Source of the DNA: UBA10649 sp963842725
Lineage (GTDB): Bacteria > Actinomycetota > Actinomycetes > S36-B12
Assembly: GCA_963842725.1 (NCBI GenBank)
Contig: CAWJHN010000004.1
Location: 62,001 to 126,000, forward strand
Length of the DNA stretch: 64,000 bases
Direction of reading: 5' to 3'
Shown: piece after piece, positions 1-8,409 of the stretch
Layout of the letters: each line of letters opens with the position of its first letter
Numbering within the stretch: position 1 is the first letter of the stretch
The notes under the pieces: model-generated
Told to the model about the DNA's origin: nothing
Database searches by the model: none
Seen by the model: the letters and a program-made list of their open reading frames with translations, nothing else
Program-made: the position numbers and the translations under genes

Positions 1-569
1 GCCTCGTGGCGGGTCACCACCGGGCGGATTCCTGGGCGGTCGATCTTCACAAGTGGCTCAACGTCCCGTACGACAGCGGTGCGGCGATCATGCGCGACGC
101 GTCCAACCAGTCGGATGCCCTGCATCTGTCTGCCCCGTACCTCGTGGCCGGCGAGGAGCTGAGGGACGGGTCGTCCTTCGTGCCCGAGTCCTCCCGCCGT
201 TCTCGATGCTTCCCCGTGTGGGCGGCCGTCACATCGTTGGGGCGGCGTGGCATTTCACAGATGGTCGAAGGCTGCTGCGCGCTTGCTGCGTCGTTGGCGG
301 CGCAGTTGGCGGAGCATCCCGACGTCGAGATCCTCAACGACGTCGTCATCAATCAGGTCATGGTCCGGGTCGGGGACTCGGACGCGCGAACCCGCGCGCT
401 CATCGCGGCAGTTCAAGCCGAAGGAACGTGCTGGGCCGGACCCACTACGTGGCACGGCAAGGTTGCGATGCGGATCTCCGTCAGCAACTGGTCAACGACG
501 ACGGCCGACATCGACATGTCCGCGCGCGCGATTCTTGACGTCATCCCGGCCACCGAGGAGAGCGCCTAG
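1..569 (+). CDS. PLP-dependent group II decarboxylase, C-terminal part (5' end outside window)
   Basis: The frame is open from the left edge to the TAG at 567-569, so only the last ~190 residues are visible; family members are usually 450-500 residues. Near the start of the visible part is DSWAVDLHKWLN, the pyridoxal-phosphate lysine motif (DxHKW) of the aromatic-L-amino-acid / glutamate decarboxylase family. The rest fits the small C-terminal domain of fold-type I PLP enzymes, including a segment ending RISVSNWSTTTADID. The reaction would be decarboxylation of an amino acid, but the substrate pocket lies in the missing part, so the substrate cannot be named. About 236 bp without a recognisable gene follow. 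Family assignment is confident, substrate unknown. Confidence 0.85.
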   Translation, partial: LVAGHHRADSWAVDLHKWLNVPYDSGAAIMRDASNQSDALHLSAPYLVAGEELRDGSSFVPESSRRSRCFPVWAAVTSLGRRGISQMVEGCCALAASLAAQLAEHPDVEILNDVVINQVMVRVGDSDARTRALIAAVQAEGTCWAGPTTWHGKVAMRISVSNWSTTTADIDMSARAILDVIPATEESA

Positions 570-805
570 GGGTGCGGACGCGAGATCCGCAGGCTCAGAC
601 GCGACTCATCACGTATCGACTCGTGGCCTTCCCAGTCCAGGCTTCGCGCAATGGCCTTCTTCCAATCCGCTACAGGTCAGCGAGCGCTGGGAGTCGATGG
701 AGCATGACCATGCCCACTTTGCGGAACCGAGCATCCCCTGACTGCTTGTCGCCTTGGAAAGGTCGAATCTCTCGCACATGCTGTACCGCTCATCGATAAT
801 GAGGC
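570..805. other. intergenic, nothing recognised
   Basis: This 236-bp gap lies between the decarboxylase and the DUF1761 gene. I see no convincing coding frame, tRNA or strong hairpin in it. It presumably holds the promoter of the downstream pair. Confidence 0.5.
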
Positions 806-1234
806 ATGCCCTTTGCGGAGATCAATTGGCTGGCTGTGCTCGTTGCCAGCGTCGTGTCGTTCGTCATCGGCTTCCTGTGGTTCAGTCCGAAGACGTTCTT
901 CCCGGTCTGGTGGAAGGCGATGGGCCGTCGCGCGGACGAGGCTCCAGAGGGCGGCCTGCCCATGGGGGCCGTCTTCGGTCTCACCATCGTCGGCATCCTC
1001 GTGCAGGCCACCGTCCTCGCGCTGGTCATTGAGCTGATTCGGATGACGGGTCAGGACGTGGGGTGGTGGGGTGGCGCTGCCACCGGCGCGCTCATGGGTG
1101 TCGGCTTCGCCGCGGCGGCGTCGCTCAGCCACCACCTGTTCGCGGGGTTCTCCATCAGGGCTTGGGTGCTCGAGGTGGGACAGGACATCGTGTGCCTGGC
1201 CGCGATGGGCGCGGTTCTGGGGGCGTGGGCATGA
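806..1234 (+). CDS. DUF1761 family integral membrane protein
   Basis: This 142-residue protein begins MPFAEINWLAVLVA, the typical start of DUF1761 proteins. It has four hydrophobic segments at about residues 8-27, 52-76, 84-104 and 118-141. An FLWFSPKTFF motif after the first helix matches the family's conserved W-[FY]-S-P. The function of the family is unknown. Its stop overlaps the start of the SRPBCC gene (ATGA, 1231-1234), so the two are translationally coupled. A decayed copy of its last ~33 codons lies downstream of the SRPBCC gene (1858-1957). Confidence 0.85.
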   Translation: MPFAEINWLAVLVASVVSFVIGFLWFSPKTFFPVWWKAMGRRADEAPEGGLPMGAVFGLTIVGILVQATVLALVIELIRMTGQDVGWWGGAATGALMGVGFAAAASLSHHLFAGFSIRAWVLEVGQDIVCLAAMGAVLGAWA

Positions 1235-1707
1235 TGACGGTCGATCCCACGCGAGACCTCGTGCTCGAGCGCGACCTCTCGATCACGCCCGACGAGGTCT
1301 GGCGTGCCTGGACGGAGCCCGACCTCCTCGTTCAGTGGTTCACGCCGCGTCCCTGGCGCACGACGGAGGTCGAGATCGACCTGCGCCCCGGCGGCATCTT
1401 CCGGACGGTCATGCGTGGGCCGGCCGGCGAGGAAGGCGGCGGGACGGGCTGCGTCCTCGAGGTCATCCCCGGGCGGCGACTGGTATGGACCGGTGCCCTA
1501 CTGCCGGGGTTCCGTCCCGCCCTGTCCTCGTTCGGGGTCCCGCCGTTCACAGCGGTGATCGAGATGGAACCGGCCGGACGGGGTACGCGCTACACCGCGA
1601 CCGTGCGGCACGCCGATGCCGCTGGCCGCCAGGTCCACGATGACATGGGGTTCGCGGCCGGCTGGGGTGCTGCACTTGACCAACTAGTTGAGGTCATGGG
1701 CGGCTGA
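1231..1707 (+). CDS. SRPBCC (AHSA1/START-like) domain protein
   Basis: The 158-residue product is a single SRPBCC domain of the activator-of-Hsp90-ATPase-homologue type. It shows the order DLSITPDEVWRAWTEPDLL, then WFTPRPW, then a LRPGGIF strand turn, typical of the DUF1801/AHSA1-like group. Such proteins bind small hydrophobic ligands; the ligand here is unknown. The start is the ATG at 1231 inside the ATGA overlap with DUF1761; a second ATG follows immediately at 1234. The pairing of a DUF1761 membrane protein with an SRPBCC protein suggests one small operon. Confidence 0.85.
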   Translation: MMTVDPTRDLVLERDLSITPDEVWRAWTEPDLLVQWFTPRPWRTTEVEIDLRPGGIFRTVMRGPAGEEGGGTGCVLEVIPGRRLVWTGALLPGFRPALSSFGVPPFTAVIEMEPAGRGTRYTATVRHADAAGRQVHDDMGFAAGWGAALDQLVEVMGG

Positions 1708-1857
1708 GCGCCAGCAGGCAGAGGGTGCGAAGTACCTCGACCGCCCTGCCATCGAGCTCGACGATCTGGCATCGGCTGGGGCCGCCTACAGCGACGTCCC
1801 GCTGACCGGCACCTGCGCCGTGTGTGATTGGAACCCGCACCCTCAGATGGACCGTCA

Positions 1858-1957
1858 TCATCTGTTCGCGGGCTGGTCCAAGGCGTGGGTGCTCGAAGTG
1901 GGACAGGTCATCGTGTGCCTGGCCGCCATGGGTGCAGTCCTCGGCGCCTGGGCATGA
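1858..1957 (+). pseudogene. decayed duplicate of the DUF1761 C-terminus
   Basis: The segment encodes HHLFAGWSKAWVLEVGQ followed by a residue run ending LGAWA and a TGA. This matches the last ~33 codons of the DUF1761 gene (1134-1234) almost residue for residue, and the DNA also aligns with a few substitutions and a small indel. No DUF1761 N-terminus precedes it. The upstream part of the open frame (from about 1688) is unrelated and overlaps the SRPBCC end. The simplest reading is a partial tandem duplication in which only the gene tail survives. It is unlikely to make a functional protein. Confidence 0.75.
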
Positions 1958-2069
1958 GCGCCACCGGAGGCACAGTGGCCGCCGCTGCCTCGTAGCCCGC
2001 AGTCGCCGGAGCCGGGTTCAACGCCTCATCGCGGATGCCGGGACCGTAACGTTTGTGCGGGAGGCCATC

Positions 2070-3107
2070 GTGGCAGTCATCCGCGTCCTACTGGCCAGTT
2101 CAACGCTGCTCGCGGTCGTCCTCGTGCCCACGCAGCCTGCGGCCGCCTCGGATAACCTCACCTGGGCCCAGGTGCAGGCCGCGGCGCACGCTGCGCAGTC
2201 GGGCATCACGCAGGGCGGAGGCACCGCCACGGTCGAGGTCACCGCGAAGATCAGCTTCCGCCAGGTCACGGACTATCGGCCGGGCGGATCGGCGAACCGC
2301 GAGCGCTATCGCGAGGCCGGCATGTCGGACTCCGAGCCGGACCGATTGACCTGGACGATCACCAGGAACGGTGCGGTGAGCAGGTATCGACCCATGCCAC
2401 CACTGCCGAAGGCGGGCCGGTATCCGACGCTGCGAACGGCTACGTGGGTCCGCCTGAACCCTCCTACGGCAGGCGGCGTGACCCCTCCGATCCTGCAACT
2501 GAATGTCTTCGATCCGCTGGGCGAGATGTCATCCAGCCCGGCGGACGAGGCGGGCATCACCTCGGCCTCGTGGATCCATGGGGTCGAGGGCGAGCCTGTG
2601 TCGGACGTGAACGCGACCTTCGCCCAGCAGCCCACGGGCGTACTCGTCCTGCGGTCGTTCTCGGTGCGAGACCTGCACCCGACCGGGCCAGGTTCCGCCT
2701 TGAGCGTGCAGGTGGGCTTCGCGAATCCCCAGCTGGTCGTGCCGCGCTTCAGTTCAGCACTGCCCGAGGACTACGTGGCCGCGGCCCTGGACGCCGCTCG
2801 CGACACGGCTTTCGCGTTCTACGCCGTGCGAAACGCAGCCAACAGTGCACGCGAGAAGGCAGACCAGATGACCCGAACCGAGTTGATCGCGTATGTGCGC
2901 AGACAGGTGGCGGCCAACGAGGATTTCGCCCATCCGCCGGCGGACCCGACAACGGACACCATCGCCAATCTGCCCAGGGGACTTCGACTCACCAACCCGA
3001 ACGCGTACTCCGGTCGGTCCACCATCTGGACCATCTCGGTAACCCCGGACAACCGGGTGGTCCTGACCAGGCGGACGAAGCCCAGCACGGTCACTCCAGC
3101 CCCCTGA
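2070..3107 (+). CDS. secreted protein of unknown function
   Basis: The GTG at 2070 is chosen because GGGAGG lies 5 nt upstream and the protein then starts with a clean Sec signal peptide (MAVIRVLLASSTLLAVVLVPTQPAAA, cut near SDN as read in two pieces: residues 1-26). The mature part is about 320 residues without transmembrane segments. It is rich in beta-prone stretches and has a more helical region around residues 230-290 with a TRTELIAYVRRQV segment. I do not recognise a family. Actinobacteria carry many such exported proteins with an N-terminal repeat-like region and a C-terminal beta-strand tail (TIWTISVTPDNRVVLTRR). Confidence 0.7.
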   Translation: MAVIRVLLASSTLLAVVLVPTQPAAASDNLTWAQVQAAAHAAQSGITQGGGTATVEVTAKISFRQVTDYRPGGSANRERYREAGMSDSEPDRLTWTITRNGAVSRYRPMPPLPKAGRYPTLRTATWVRLNPPTAGGVTPPILQLNVFDPLGEMSSSPADEAGITSASWIHGVEGEPVSDVNATFAQQPTGVLVLRSFSVRDLHPTGPGSALSVQVGFANPQLVVPRFSSALPEDYVAAALDAARDTAFAFYAVRNAANSAREKADQMTRTELIAYVRRQVAANEDFAHPPADPTTDTIANLPRGLRLTNPNAYSGRSTIWTISVTPDNRVVLTRRTKPSTVTPAP

Positions 3108-3211
3108 CCCGATGACGGACGAGGCATCTCTTCACGGCCTGGGCCAGTCACGTCGTTGCCCGTTGCCGCCCAGTCGTGGCCGGTTGCGCTTCGTCATGCG
3201 ATCATCCGTGC

Positions 3212-3721
3212 ATGCGTGACGAGTCCGTCGGCGAGCACGTGGAGTCGGCTGAGCACCTGCTCGAGCTCCGCAAAGAAGGCTTCACGATGGCGCTCTACGT
3301 TGCGGTGTGCCTCCTCGCCGTCTTCATCGCGCTGCCGGAGAGCGGAGCCAGCGGAAATGCCGCCCGGCTGGTCTGGGGGGTGACGGTTGGTCTAGCGATC
3401 GTGCACATCTTCGCGTTCAGCATCTCGGCGCGACTGGTCGGCTCGGGCGAGATCCGACCAGTCGACGTGAAGTCGAGCGGGGCTCAGCTGGCCGGTGCCG
3501 CGTTCGTGGCACTGCTCGCCTCGATCCCACTCATCTTCCTGCCGGCGGACGTCGAGGTAGAGGTCGTCGAGGTCGTGCTGTGCGGCTTCGTCGCCATCTC
3601 CGGCTACGCGGTTGCTCGCGCCGGTGATGCGTCACGACCGAAGGCCGTGGCCTACGCGCTGGTCGTCCTGGTCGTCGCGGTTGCGCTCGCTGTCCTCAAG
3701 AACAGTATCTCGGGCCATTAA
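3212..3721 (+). CDS. small multi-pass membrane protein
   Basis: The 169-residue product has a charged cytoplasmic start (MRDESVGEHVESAEHLLELR) and then hydrophobic segments at about residues 28-45, 54-74, 95-112, 118-138 and 145-164. The repeated spacing of helices and the absence of catalytic motifs suggest a small integral membrane protein of unknown role. The ATG at 3212 is preferred because it gives the conserved-looking acidic N-terminus; there is no strong ribosome site, so the start is uncertain by about 12 codons upstream. Confidence 0.65.
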   Translation: MRDESVGEHVESAEHLLELRKEGFTMALYVAVCLLAVFIALPESGASGNAARLVWGVTVGLAIVHIFAFSISARLVGSGEIRPVDVKSSGAQLAGAAFVALLASIPLIFLPADVEVEVVEVVLCGFVAISGYAVARAGDASRPKAVAYALVVLVVAVALAVLKNSISGH

Positions 3722-3850
3722 CTGCTCACCCGCTGACAAGGCCTGCTCGCCGTGTCCCGCGAGCAGCTCGCGCAGTCCGATCAGGATCTCACAGCGGCTA
3801 CGGTTGCGTTGCTGCCCGTCTATGACGTAGCCCCAACAGTGGAGGAAGAC

Positions 3851-4861
3851 ATGACCGACTCGTCGAAGCCGTTGACCGCCGCGAGCTCCGTGGGCTCCTG
3901 GCTCGCGGACCCGATCGGCGGACCGCTCGTTCGTCAACTGCTGGCGCAGGGCGGCATGGACGAGAGCGTGCTGGCTCCGGTCTCCGGACTGCCTTTGCAG
4001 ACGCTCGCCGACATGAGCCAGGGCCAGATGCCGCAGAGCGTTGTCGACGACCTGGTGATGGCGGCGAACGGCGGCACGATGCCGGTCGTCGCCGAGGCGG
4101 CCGGAGCTGCACCGACGGTGCCGGGGCGCTTCGCTGACCGGACCGTCATCGTCACGGGCGCCGGGTCCGGCATCGGACGGGCCGTTGCCGCCCGCATCGT
4201 CCGCGAGGGCGGTCGCGTTGTGGGCGTCGACGTCAACGCCACCGGTCTCGAGGCCGTGGTCGCCGACCTCGGCAGCGACAACGTGATCGCGGTCACCGCT
4301 GACATCACCAAGGCCGACGACGTGGCCCGCATCATGGCCGCCGCGGGGGGCTCGATCGACGGCCTGGCGAACATCGCGGGGATCGTGGACGACTTCAGTC
4401 CCATCCACGAGACATCCGATGAGGTATGGCACCGCGTGTTCTCCGTCAACGTCGACGGCATCTTCCTGCTCAGCCGAGCGGTCGTGCCCGTGATGCTCGA
4501 GGCGGGCCGCGGTTCCATCGTCAACATCTCGTCCGAGGCCGGTCTGCGGGGCAACGCGGCCGGCGTGGCCTACACGGCCTCGAAGCACGCGGTTGTCGGC
4601 ATCACGCGCAGCATGGCCTTCATGTACGGGCCAAGCGGAATCCGCACCAACGCCGTGGCTCCGGGCGGTGTCGCGACGGGCCTTGCCCCGTCGTCCTACT
4701 CACCGTTCGGGAAGCAGCGCACCGCTCCGTTCATGCAGCTCATCACCCCGGTGGCGACCGCGGAGCAGCTCGCAGCCTCGATCACCTTCCTGCTGTCCGA
4801 CGACGGCGTCAACGTGAACGGCGCCATCCTGCCCTCCGACGGTGGCTGGTCGGTGCAGTAG
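3851..4861 (+). CDS. SDR-family oxidoreductase with N-terminal extension
   Basis: The start at 3851 follows GGAGGA by 6 nt. Residues ~95-336 form a classical short-chain dehydrogenase/reductase. The nucleotide motif TGAGSGIG is near residue 102, an NIAG motif follows, the catalytic Ser is at 227/228 (NISSEAG) and YTASK supplies Tyr241 and Lys245. Aspartate after the second beta-strand (GVDVN) favours NAD over NADP. The first ~90 residues are an extra, mostly helical region not present in ordinary 250-residue SDRs; I do not recognise it. Substrate unknown. The gene stands alone, convergent with the PaiB-like gene. Confidence 0.88.
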   Translation: MTDSSKPLTAASSVGSWLADPIGGPLVRQLLAQGGMDESVLAPVSGLPLQTLADMSQGQMPQSVVDDLVMAANGGTMPVVAEAAGAAPTVPGRFADRTVIVTGAGSGIGRAVAARIVREGGRVVGVDVNATGLEAVVADLGSDNVIAVTADITKADDVARIMAAAGGSIDGLANIAGIVDDFSPIHETSDEVWHRVFSVNVDGIFLLSRAVVPVMLEAGRGSIVNISSEAGLRGNAAGVAYTASKHAVVGITRSMAFMYGPSGIRTNAVAPGGVATGLAPSSYSPFGKQRTAPFMQLITPVATAEQLAASITFLLSDDGVNVNGAILPSDGGWSVQ

Positions 4862-4912
4862 CCCGTCGCAGGTGGTCCGACGCCGACGAACTCGGACCGG
4901 AAGCGGGCGGGT

Positions 4913-5575
4913 CTATGCCATGGTGGCCGAGGGCTTCCACGCGCCTCTCTCCTCAAGCCGGCGCATCTGCTGTGCGGCCGCGCCGGGGTCGTGCAACTCA
5001 CCTCGTGCCAGCAGGCGCTCAGCGACGGTGCTGCGATGCTCGAGCGGGTTGTGGTCGTCGTACTTGAACTTCGCCAGCACGTCGACGATGTGCAGTCGAA
5101 GGCCGAGGATGCCGGGGAGCATGCGCCCGTAGGGCGGGGCGTGGACGTCGACCGCCGCGTGACCACCGTGGGGCTGCAGATGGCGCAGTTGGAGGCGCAG
5201 GAGCTCCGCCTTCTCCTCGGGGTCGTCGACGATCGTGGCGTCGCAGGTGAACTGCACCGTTGCGTAGTAGCTGGTGGGGACGCCGTCCTCGTCTGGTCCG
5301 CCCGCCTTGGCGCGCCAGGTGCTGGGGATGAAGGCGTAGTCGCCGATGACGCTGAATAGCACGCGTGGGTGAGATGCGATGTGCGACCACGCGGGGTTCG
5401 GTCGGGCGAGGTGCACCAGGAGATCCGGGCCCTCGAGGACGGCGTGGGTAGGCACCAGCACCGGGGCGCCTGATGGGTCGCTGTTGGTGATCGCGAGCTG
5501 CCCGAAGGGGGTTGTCGTGCCGAGCCAGCGACGCCACTCGTCGGGACCGGCGGAGTCCCATGGACGGATGAGCAT
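4913..5575 (-). CDS. PaiB-like FMN-binding family protein (split-barrel fold)
   Basis: The 220-residue product matches the PaiB / FMN-binding negative transcriptional regulator family. Signs are an N-terminal PFGQLAITN strand pair, the conserved LLVHLARPNPAW segment near residue 52, a SVIGDYAFIPSTW segment, and a Y-A-T-V-Q-F strand. The fold is a pyridoxamine-phosphate-oxidase-like split barrel that binds flavin. In Bacillus the family member PaiB acts in regulation; here a plain flavin or haem-binding role is equally possible. It lies 58 nt downstream of the XRE-cupin gene on the same strand, so they are probably co-transcribed. Confidence 0.8.
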   Translation of the reverse strand: MLIRPWDSAGPDEWRRWLGTTTPFGQLAITNSDPSGAPVLVPTHAVLEGPDLLVHLARPNPAWSHIASHPRVLFSVIGDYAFIPSTWRAKAGGPDEDGVPTSYYATVQFTCDATIVDDPEEKAELLRLQLRHLQPHGGHAAVDVHAPPYGRMLPGILGLRLHIVDVLAKFKYDDHNPLEHRSTVAERLLARGELHDPGAAAQQMRRLEERGAWKPSATMA

Positions 5576-5633
5576 GACGGTCTCCTTCAGTGGTCGATCC
5601 CAGAAGTCCTTGCTGGCTGCCCCGGCCGCGCGC

Positions 5634-6227
5634 TCATGGGCGCACCCGCGCCATGGGCTCGAGGACGGTCATCGTGAAGCGGACGGTCCGACCGCCCTCG
5701 TTCGCGTATTCATGCGCGACGTCTGCGAGCACGCTGGCGGCGTCACCGGTCCGCAGGCGACGGGCCTCGCCGCCGATCCGGAGGGTCAACTGCCCGCGGA
5801 GGACGTGCAGCAGTTCGCGGGTCCCCGGTCGGTGGGACTCAGAGGAGTACCTCTCGCCCGGCTCGAGGGTCCAGTCCCACAGCTCGACCATGTCCGGGGT
5901 GTCAGCCGACGCGACCATGACCGCGGATCCGCCCGCCTTGCCGCGCCATAGCGGCTCACGCTCGGCCGCCCTGGAGACCACTATCCGCTGATCCTGTGCG
6001 GGACCGGTCACGAGGTCGGCCAGGCTGACGTGCAGCGCCGTGGCCAGGCGCAGCAGGGTGGCGATGCTGGGATTGCTGGTGGCTGCCTCGACGTTCACGA
6101 TCATTCGGCGGCTCACCCCGCTGCTCTCGGCAAGATCGTCGAGGGTCCATCCGAGGTCTAGGCGCGTTGCGCGGACGCGGCGGCCCACAGCCTCGGGGAC
6201 CTGCTCGACGAGCGCCTCGATCCTCAT
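5634..6227 (-). CDS. XRE-family transcriptional regulator with C-terminal cupin domain
   Basis: The 197-residue protein has an N-terminal helix-turn-helix of the XRE type at about residues 12-68 (VRATRLDLGWTLDDLAESSG, then VSRRMIVNVEA) and a C-terminal cupin barrel at about 115-190 with a GTRELLHVLRG strand. This is the architecture of ligand-sensing repressors such as the PuuR-like group. An AAGGAGG ribosome site lies just upstream of the ATG. It is divergent from a DMT exporter. The intergenic region holds three 5-bp half-sites at 11-bp steps (6256-6282), a good candidate operator for this protein. The PaiB-like gene probably follows in the same operon. Confidence 0.88.
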   Translation of the reverse strand: MRIEALVEQVPEAVGRRVRATRLDLGWTLDDLAESSGVSRRMIVNVEAATSNPSIATLLRLATALHVSLADLVTGPAQDQRIVVSRAAEREPLWRGKAGGSAVMVASADTPDMVELWDWTLEPGERYSSESHRPGTRELLHVLRGQLTLRIGGEARRLRTGDAASVLADVAHEYANEGGRTVRFTMTVLEPMARVRP

Positions 6228-6255
6228 CGCACCTCCTTGTTATGGCTCGCATTGT

Positions 6256-6282
6256 TGCACAGCATAGTGCAGTATCATGCAC
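6256..6282. promoter_or_regulatory. triple half-site operator TGCAC / GTGCA / TGCAC
   Basis: Half-sites TGCAC (6256-6260), GTGCA (6267-6271) and TGCAC (6278-6282) start exactly 11 bp apart, each pair separated by 6 nt and in alternating orientation. They fill the short gap between the divergent XRE-cupin (start 6227) and EamA (start 6284) genes. The pattern suits a dimeric or multimeric HTH repressor bound along one face of the helix. Operator function is inferred. Confidence 0.6.
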
Positions 6283-6283
6283 T

Positions 6284-7162
6284 GTGACCTCGACGGCGCT
6301 GGAGCGCGTGCCCGCCTGGATGCTGGCCAGCCTGGCCATGCTCTCGGTGCAGCTCGGGGCTGCCATCTCCGTGGCCCTGTTCGACGACATCGGTGTCGCG
6401 GGCACGGCCTGGCTGCGGATCACGCTCGGGGCCATCGGCTTCGTCCTGATCGCACGTCCCCGGTACTGGCGTTGGTCGTGGCGAGAGCTGCGCGCGCCCG
6501 TCCTGCTCGGCGTCGTCTCCGCCGTCATGACCCTCAGCTTCCTGGCCGCCATCGACCTGCTTCCCCTGGGAACGGCGGTGGCGATCGAGTTCCTCGGCCC
6601 CCTCAGCGTCGCCGCGATCCACAGTCACAGCCGTCGCGCCCTCGCGTGGCCCGCACTCGCCCTGGTCGGAGTCGTGCTCCTCACCGAGCCCTGGCAGGGC
6701 ACCCCCAGCCTGCCGGGAATCGCCTTCGCCGCCCTCTCCGGCGTGTTCTGGGGCATCTACATCGTCATAACCCAGCACGTCGGAGACCGCTTCGCCGGAG
6801 TCGATGGACTCGCCATCTCGCTGCCGGTCGCTGCGGTGGTGACGGCAGCTGTCGGGATTCCCCAGGCCTGGGGGCATCTCACGTGGAACGTCCTGCTGGT
6901 CGCCCTCGTCGCGGCGGTGCTGCTCCCGCTCATCCCGTGGACCTTCGAGCTGTACGCCTTGCGCCGGCTCACCAAGGCGGCATTCGGCACGCTGATGGCC
7001 CTCGAGCCGGCCATCGCCCTGGTCATCGGGATGGTGGTGTTGCACCAGGTGCCCGCAGCACCGCAGTTGCTGGGCATAGCGTGCGTGGTCCTCGCCGGGA
7101 TCGCGGCCGAGCGCTCGGGGCGGCGTGAGAGCGAGCTCCCCGACCTGACGGCGTTCGGGTAG
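6284..7162 (+). CDS. EamA/DMT-family transporter (RhtA-like exporter)
   Basis: The 292-residue protein has ten hydrophobic segments arranged as two five-helix EamA repeats (about residues 8-140 and 150-280). Sequence signs include the conserved A-I-E-F-L-G-P-L motif after helix 4, the SGVFWGIYIV start of the second repeat and the ALEPAIALVIG motif, all typical of RhtA/YdcZ-type exporters of threonine, homoserine or other small metabolites. The GTG at 6284 is preferred. It sits directly beside the repeat array, so transcription may be almost leaderless. Divergence from the XRE-cupin regulator suggests that regulator controls export in response to its ligand. Confidence 0.85.
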   Translation: MTSTALERVPAWMLASLAMLSVQLGAAISVALFDDIGVAGTAWLRITLGAIGFVLIARPRYWRWSWRELRAPVLLGVVSAVMTLSFLAAIDLLPLGTAVAIEFLGPLSVAAIHSHSRRALAWPALALVGVVLLTEPWQGTPSLPGIAFAALSGVFWGIYIVITQHVGDRFAGVDGLAISLPVAAVVTAAVGIPQAWGHLTWNVLLVALVAAVLLPLIPWTFELYALRRLTKAAFGTLMALEPAIALVIGMVVLHQVPAAPQLLGIACVVLAGIAAERSGRRESELPDLTAFG

Positions 7163-7334
7163 TACCAGGCGTCGGACTGTGCACTGGGCGCCCGGGCCTG
7201 TGCCCCAGACCCACCCGCGTCTCGAATGCACACAGAAACTTCATGAGCAGCGCAGCACGACCTCAAAGGTCCGCGCGGATGATGGCTATCAGAGCCAGTG
7301 AAGGCGAACGGGCCATAGCCAAGGGAGCACGGCG

Positions 7335-7613
7335 ATGATGGGTTGGTACGGAGGTGGCCTCAACGGGGCCGCACCGTTCATGTGGATCGGGATGGGCCTG
7401 TTCTGGATCGTCCTGATCGCGTTGGTCGTCTTCCTGGTGCTGCGTCTGCTGCCCGGGAGCGGGGCTGCAAGCCGGTCGCCGTCCACATCGGGCCAGCGGG
7501 CGGCGGAGTCCGCCGAGCAGATCCTTGACCGCATGTTCGCCACCGGCGAGATCGATGAACAGACCTACCGTGCCCGACGTGGCGCGCTCAGCGAGATGAG
7601 GAAGCAGTCATGA
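7335..7613 (+). CDS. SHOCT-domain single-span membrane protein
   Basis: The 92-residue product has one transmembrane helix at about residues 17-38 and a C-terminal SHOCT motif (ESAEQILDRMFATGEIDEQTY, given here as residues 62-82). SHOCT domains are short C-terminal oligomerisation or regulatory tags. AAGGGAG precedes the double ATG. The stop overlaps the start of the next gene (ATGA, 7610-7613), so this opens a four-gene unit with a secreted repeat protein, a response regulator and a histidine kinase. Confidence 0.82.
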   Translation: MMGWYGGGLNGAAPFMWIGMGLFWIVLIALVVFLVLRLLPGSGAASRSPSTSGQRAAESAEQILDRMFATGEIDEQTYRARRGALSEMRKQS

Positions 7614-8334
7614 AGTCATCGCGACGTATGTACACGGTCGCTCTCGGAGCAGCCGGCCTGGTGCTGGCCGGGTCGATGGTCGGAGCCATGGCGTATGCCG
7701 CCAACGACGGCTCGTCCGGGAACAACGACGACTCCTGGAGCCAGGGACTGAGCGGCGGGATGATGGGCGGCGGGAGGGCCAACGGCGGGCGGGATGATGG
7801 ACCAGGGCTGGAGTCAGGGCGACTCGACAGAAGACCCTGCAGTGACGTCTCGACCAGGCCGCGAAGATCGCTACCGACTGGGCCTCGACGAACCTGCCGG
7901 GAGCCACTCTGGACTCGGGACTGCAGATGCCGATGGGCTACGCGTTCGTGGCGAGCAAGGACGGCAAGGTCGTCGCGCATGTCATGGTCAACGACGACAC
8001 CGGCAGGGTGTTCGCGGTGGACAGCGCGAACTTCGGCGGCATGATGGGCGACTGGAACCAGGGCGGTTCGACCGACACTCCCACGGTGACGTTGGACCAG
8101 GCCACGAAGATCGCCAGCGACTGGGTCGCCGCGAAGTACCCGGGCGCCACGCTCGGCACGGGCACGCGGATGCCGATCGGATACCTGTTCGTGGCCAGCA
8201 AGGACGGCAAGGTCGTCGCCCATGTCATGGTCAACGACGACACCGGACAGGTGTTCGCCAGCAACGGCCGCAACTTCGGCGGGATGATGGGTCGCGGCTG
8301 GTCCAACGGCCCAACGGGAGCGGAGGCGGGATGA
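7610..8334 (+). pseudogene. secreted two-repeat PepSY-like protein, frameshifted
   Basis: The start is ATG 7610 in the ATGA overlap. A Sec signal or anchor occupies residues ~7-31 (ending GAMAYAAND), followed by a Gly/Met-rich linker with GGMMGGG motifs. Two repeats of 81 codons follow; each runs LDQA-KIA-DW, then PGATL, then MP-GY-FVASKDGKVVAH and a VMVNDDTG segment, and ends NFGGMMG. The reading frame changes near 7785-7793 and again near 7842-7850, so no single frame reads the whole protein. The repeats resemble PepSY or peptidase-propeptide modules. Met/Gly-rich tails and the adjacent metal ATPase hint at metal binding, but this is inference. Confidence 0.65.
7942..8259 (+). repeat. two 81-codon in-frame direct repeats
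   Basis: The DNA at about 7942-8016 recurs at about 8185-8259, exactly 243 bp later, with only a few third-position changes. The less conserved first half of each unit lies just upstream of each block. Near-identity of the DNA suggests a recent duplication or gene conversion within the secreted protein. Confidence 0.8.
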
Positions 8335-8409
8335 TGGGTCAAGGGACAGCCGACGGGATCATCGATGATGAGCGGTCGCAGCGCCTGACGATGATCCAGA
8401 CTGGATCCG

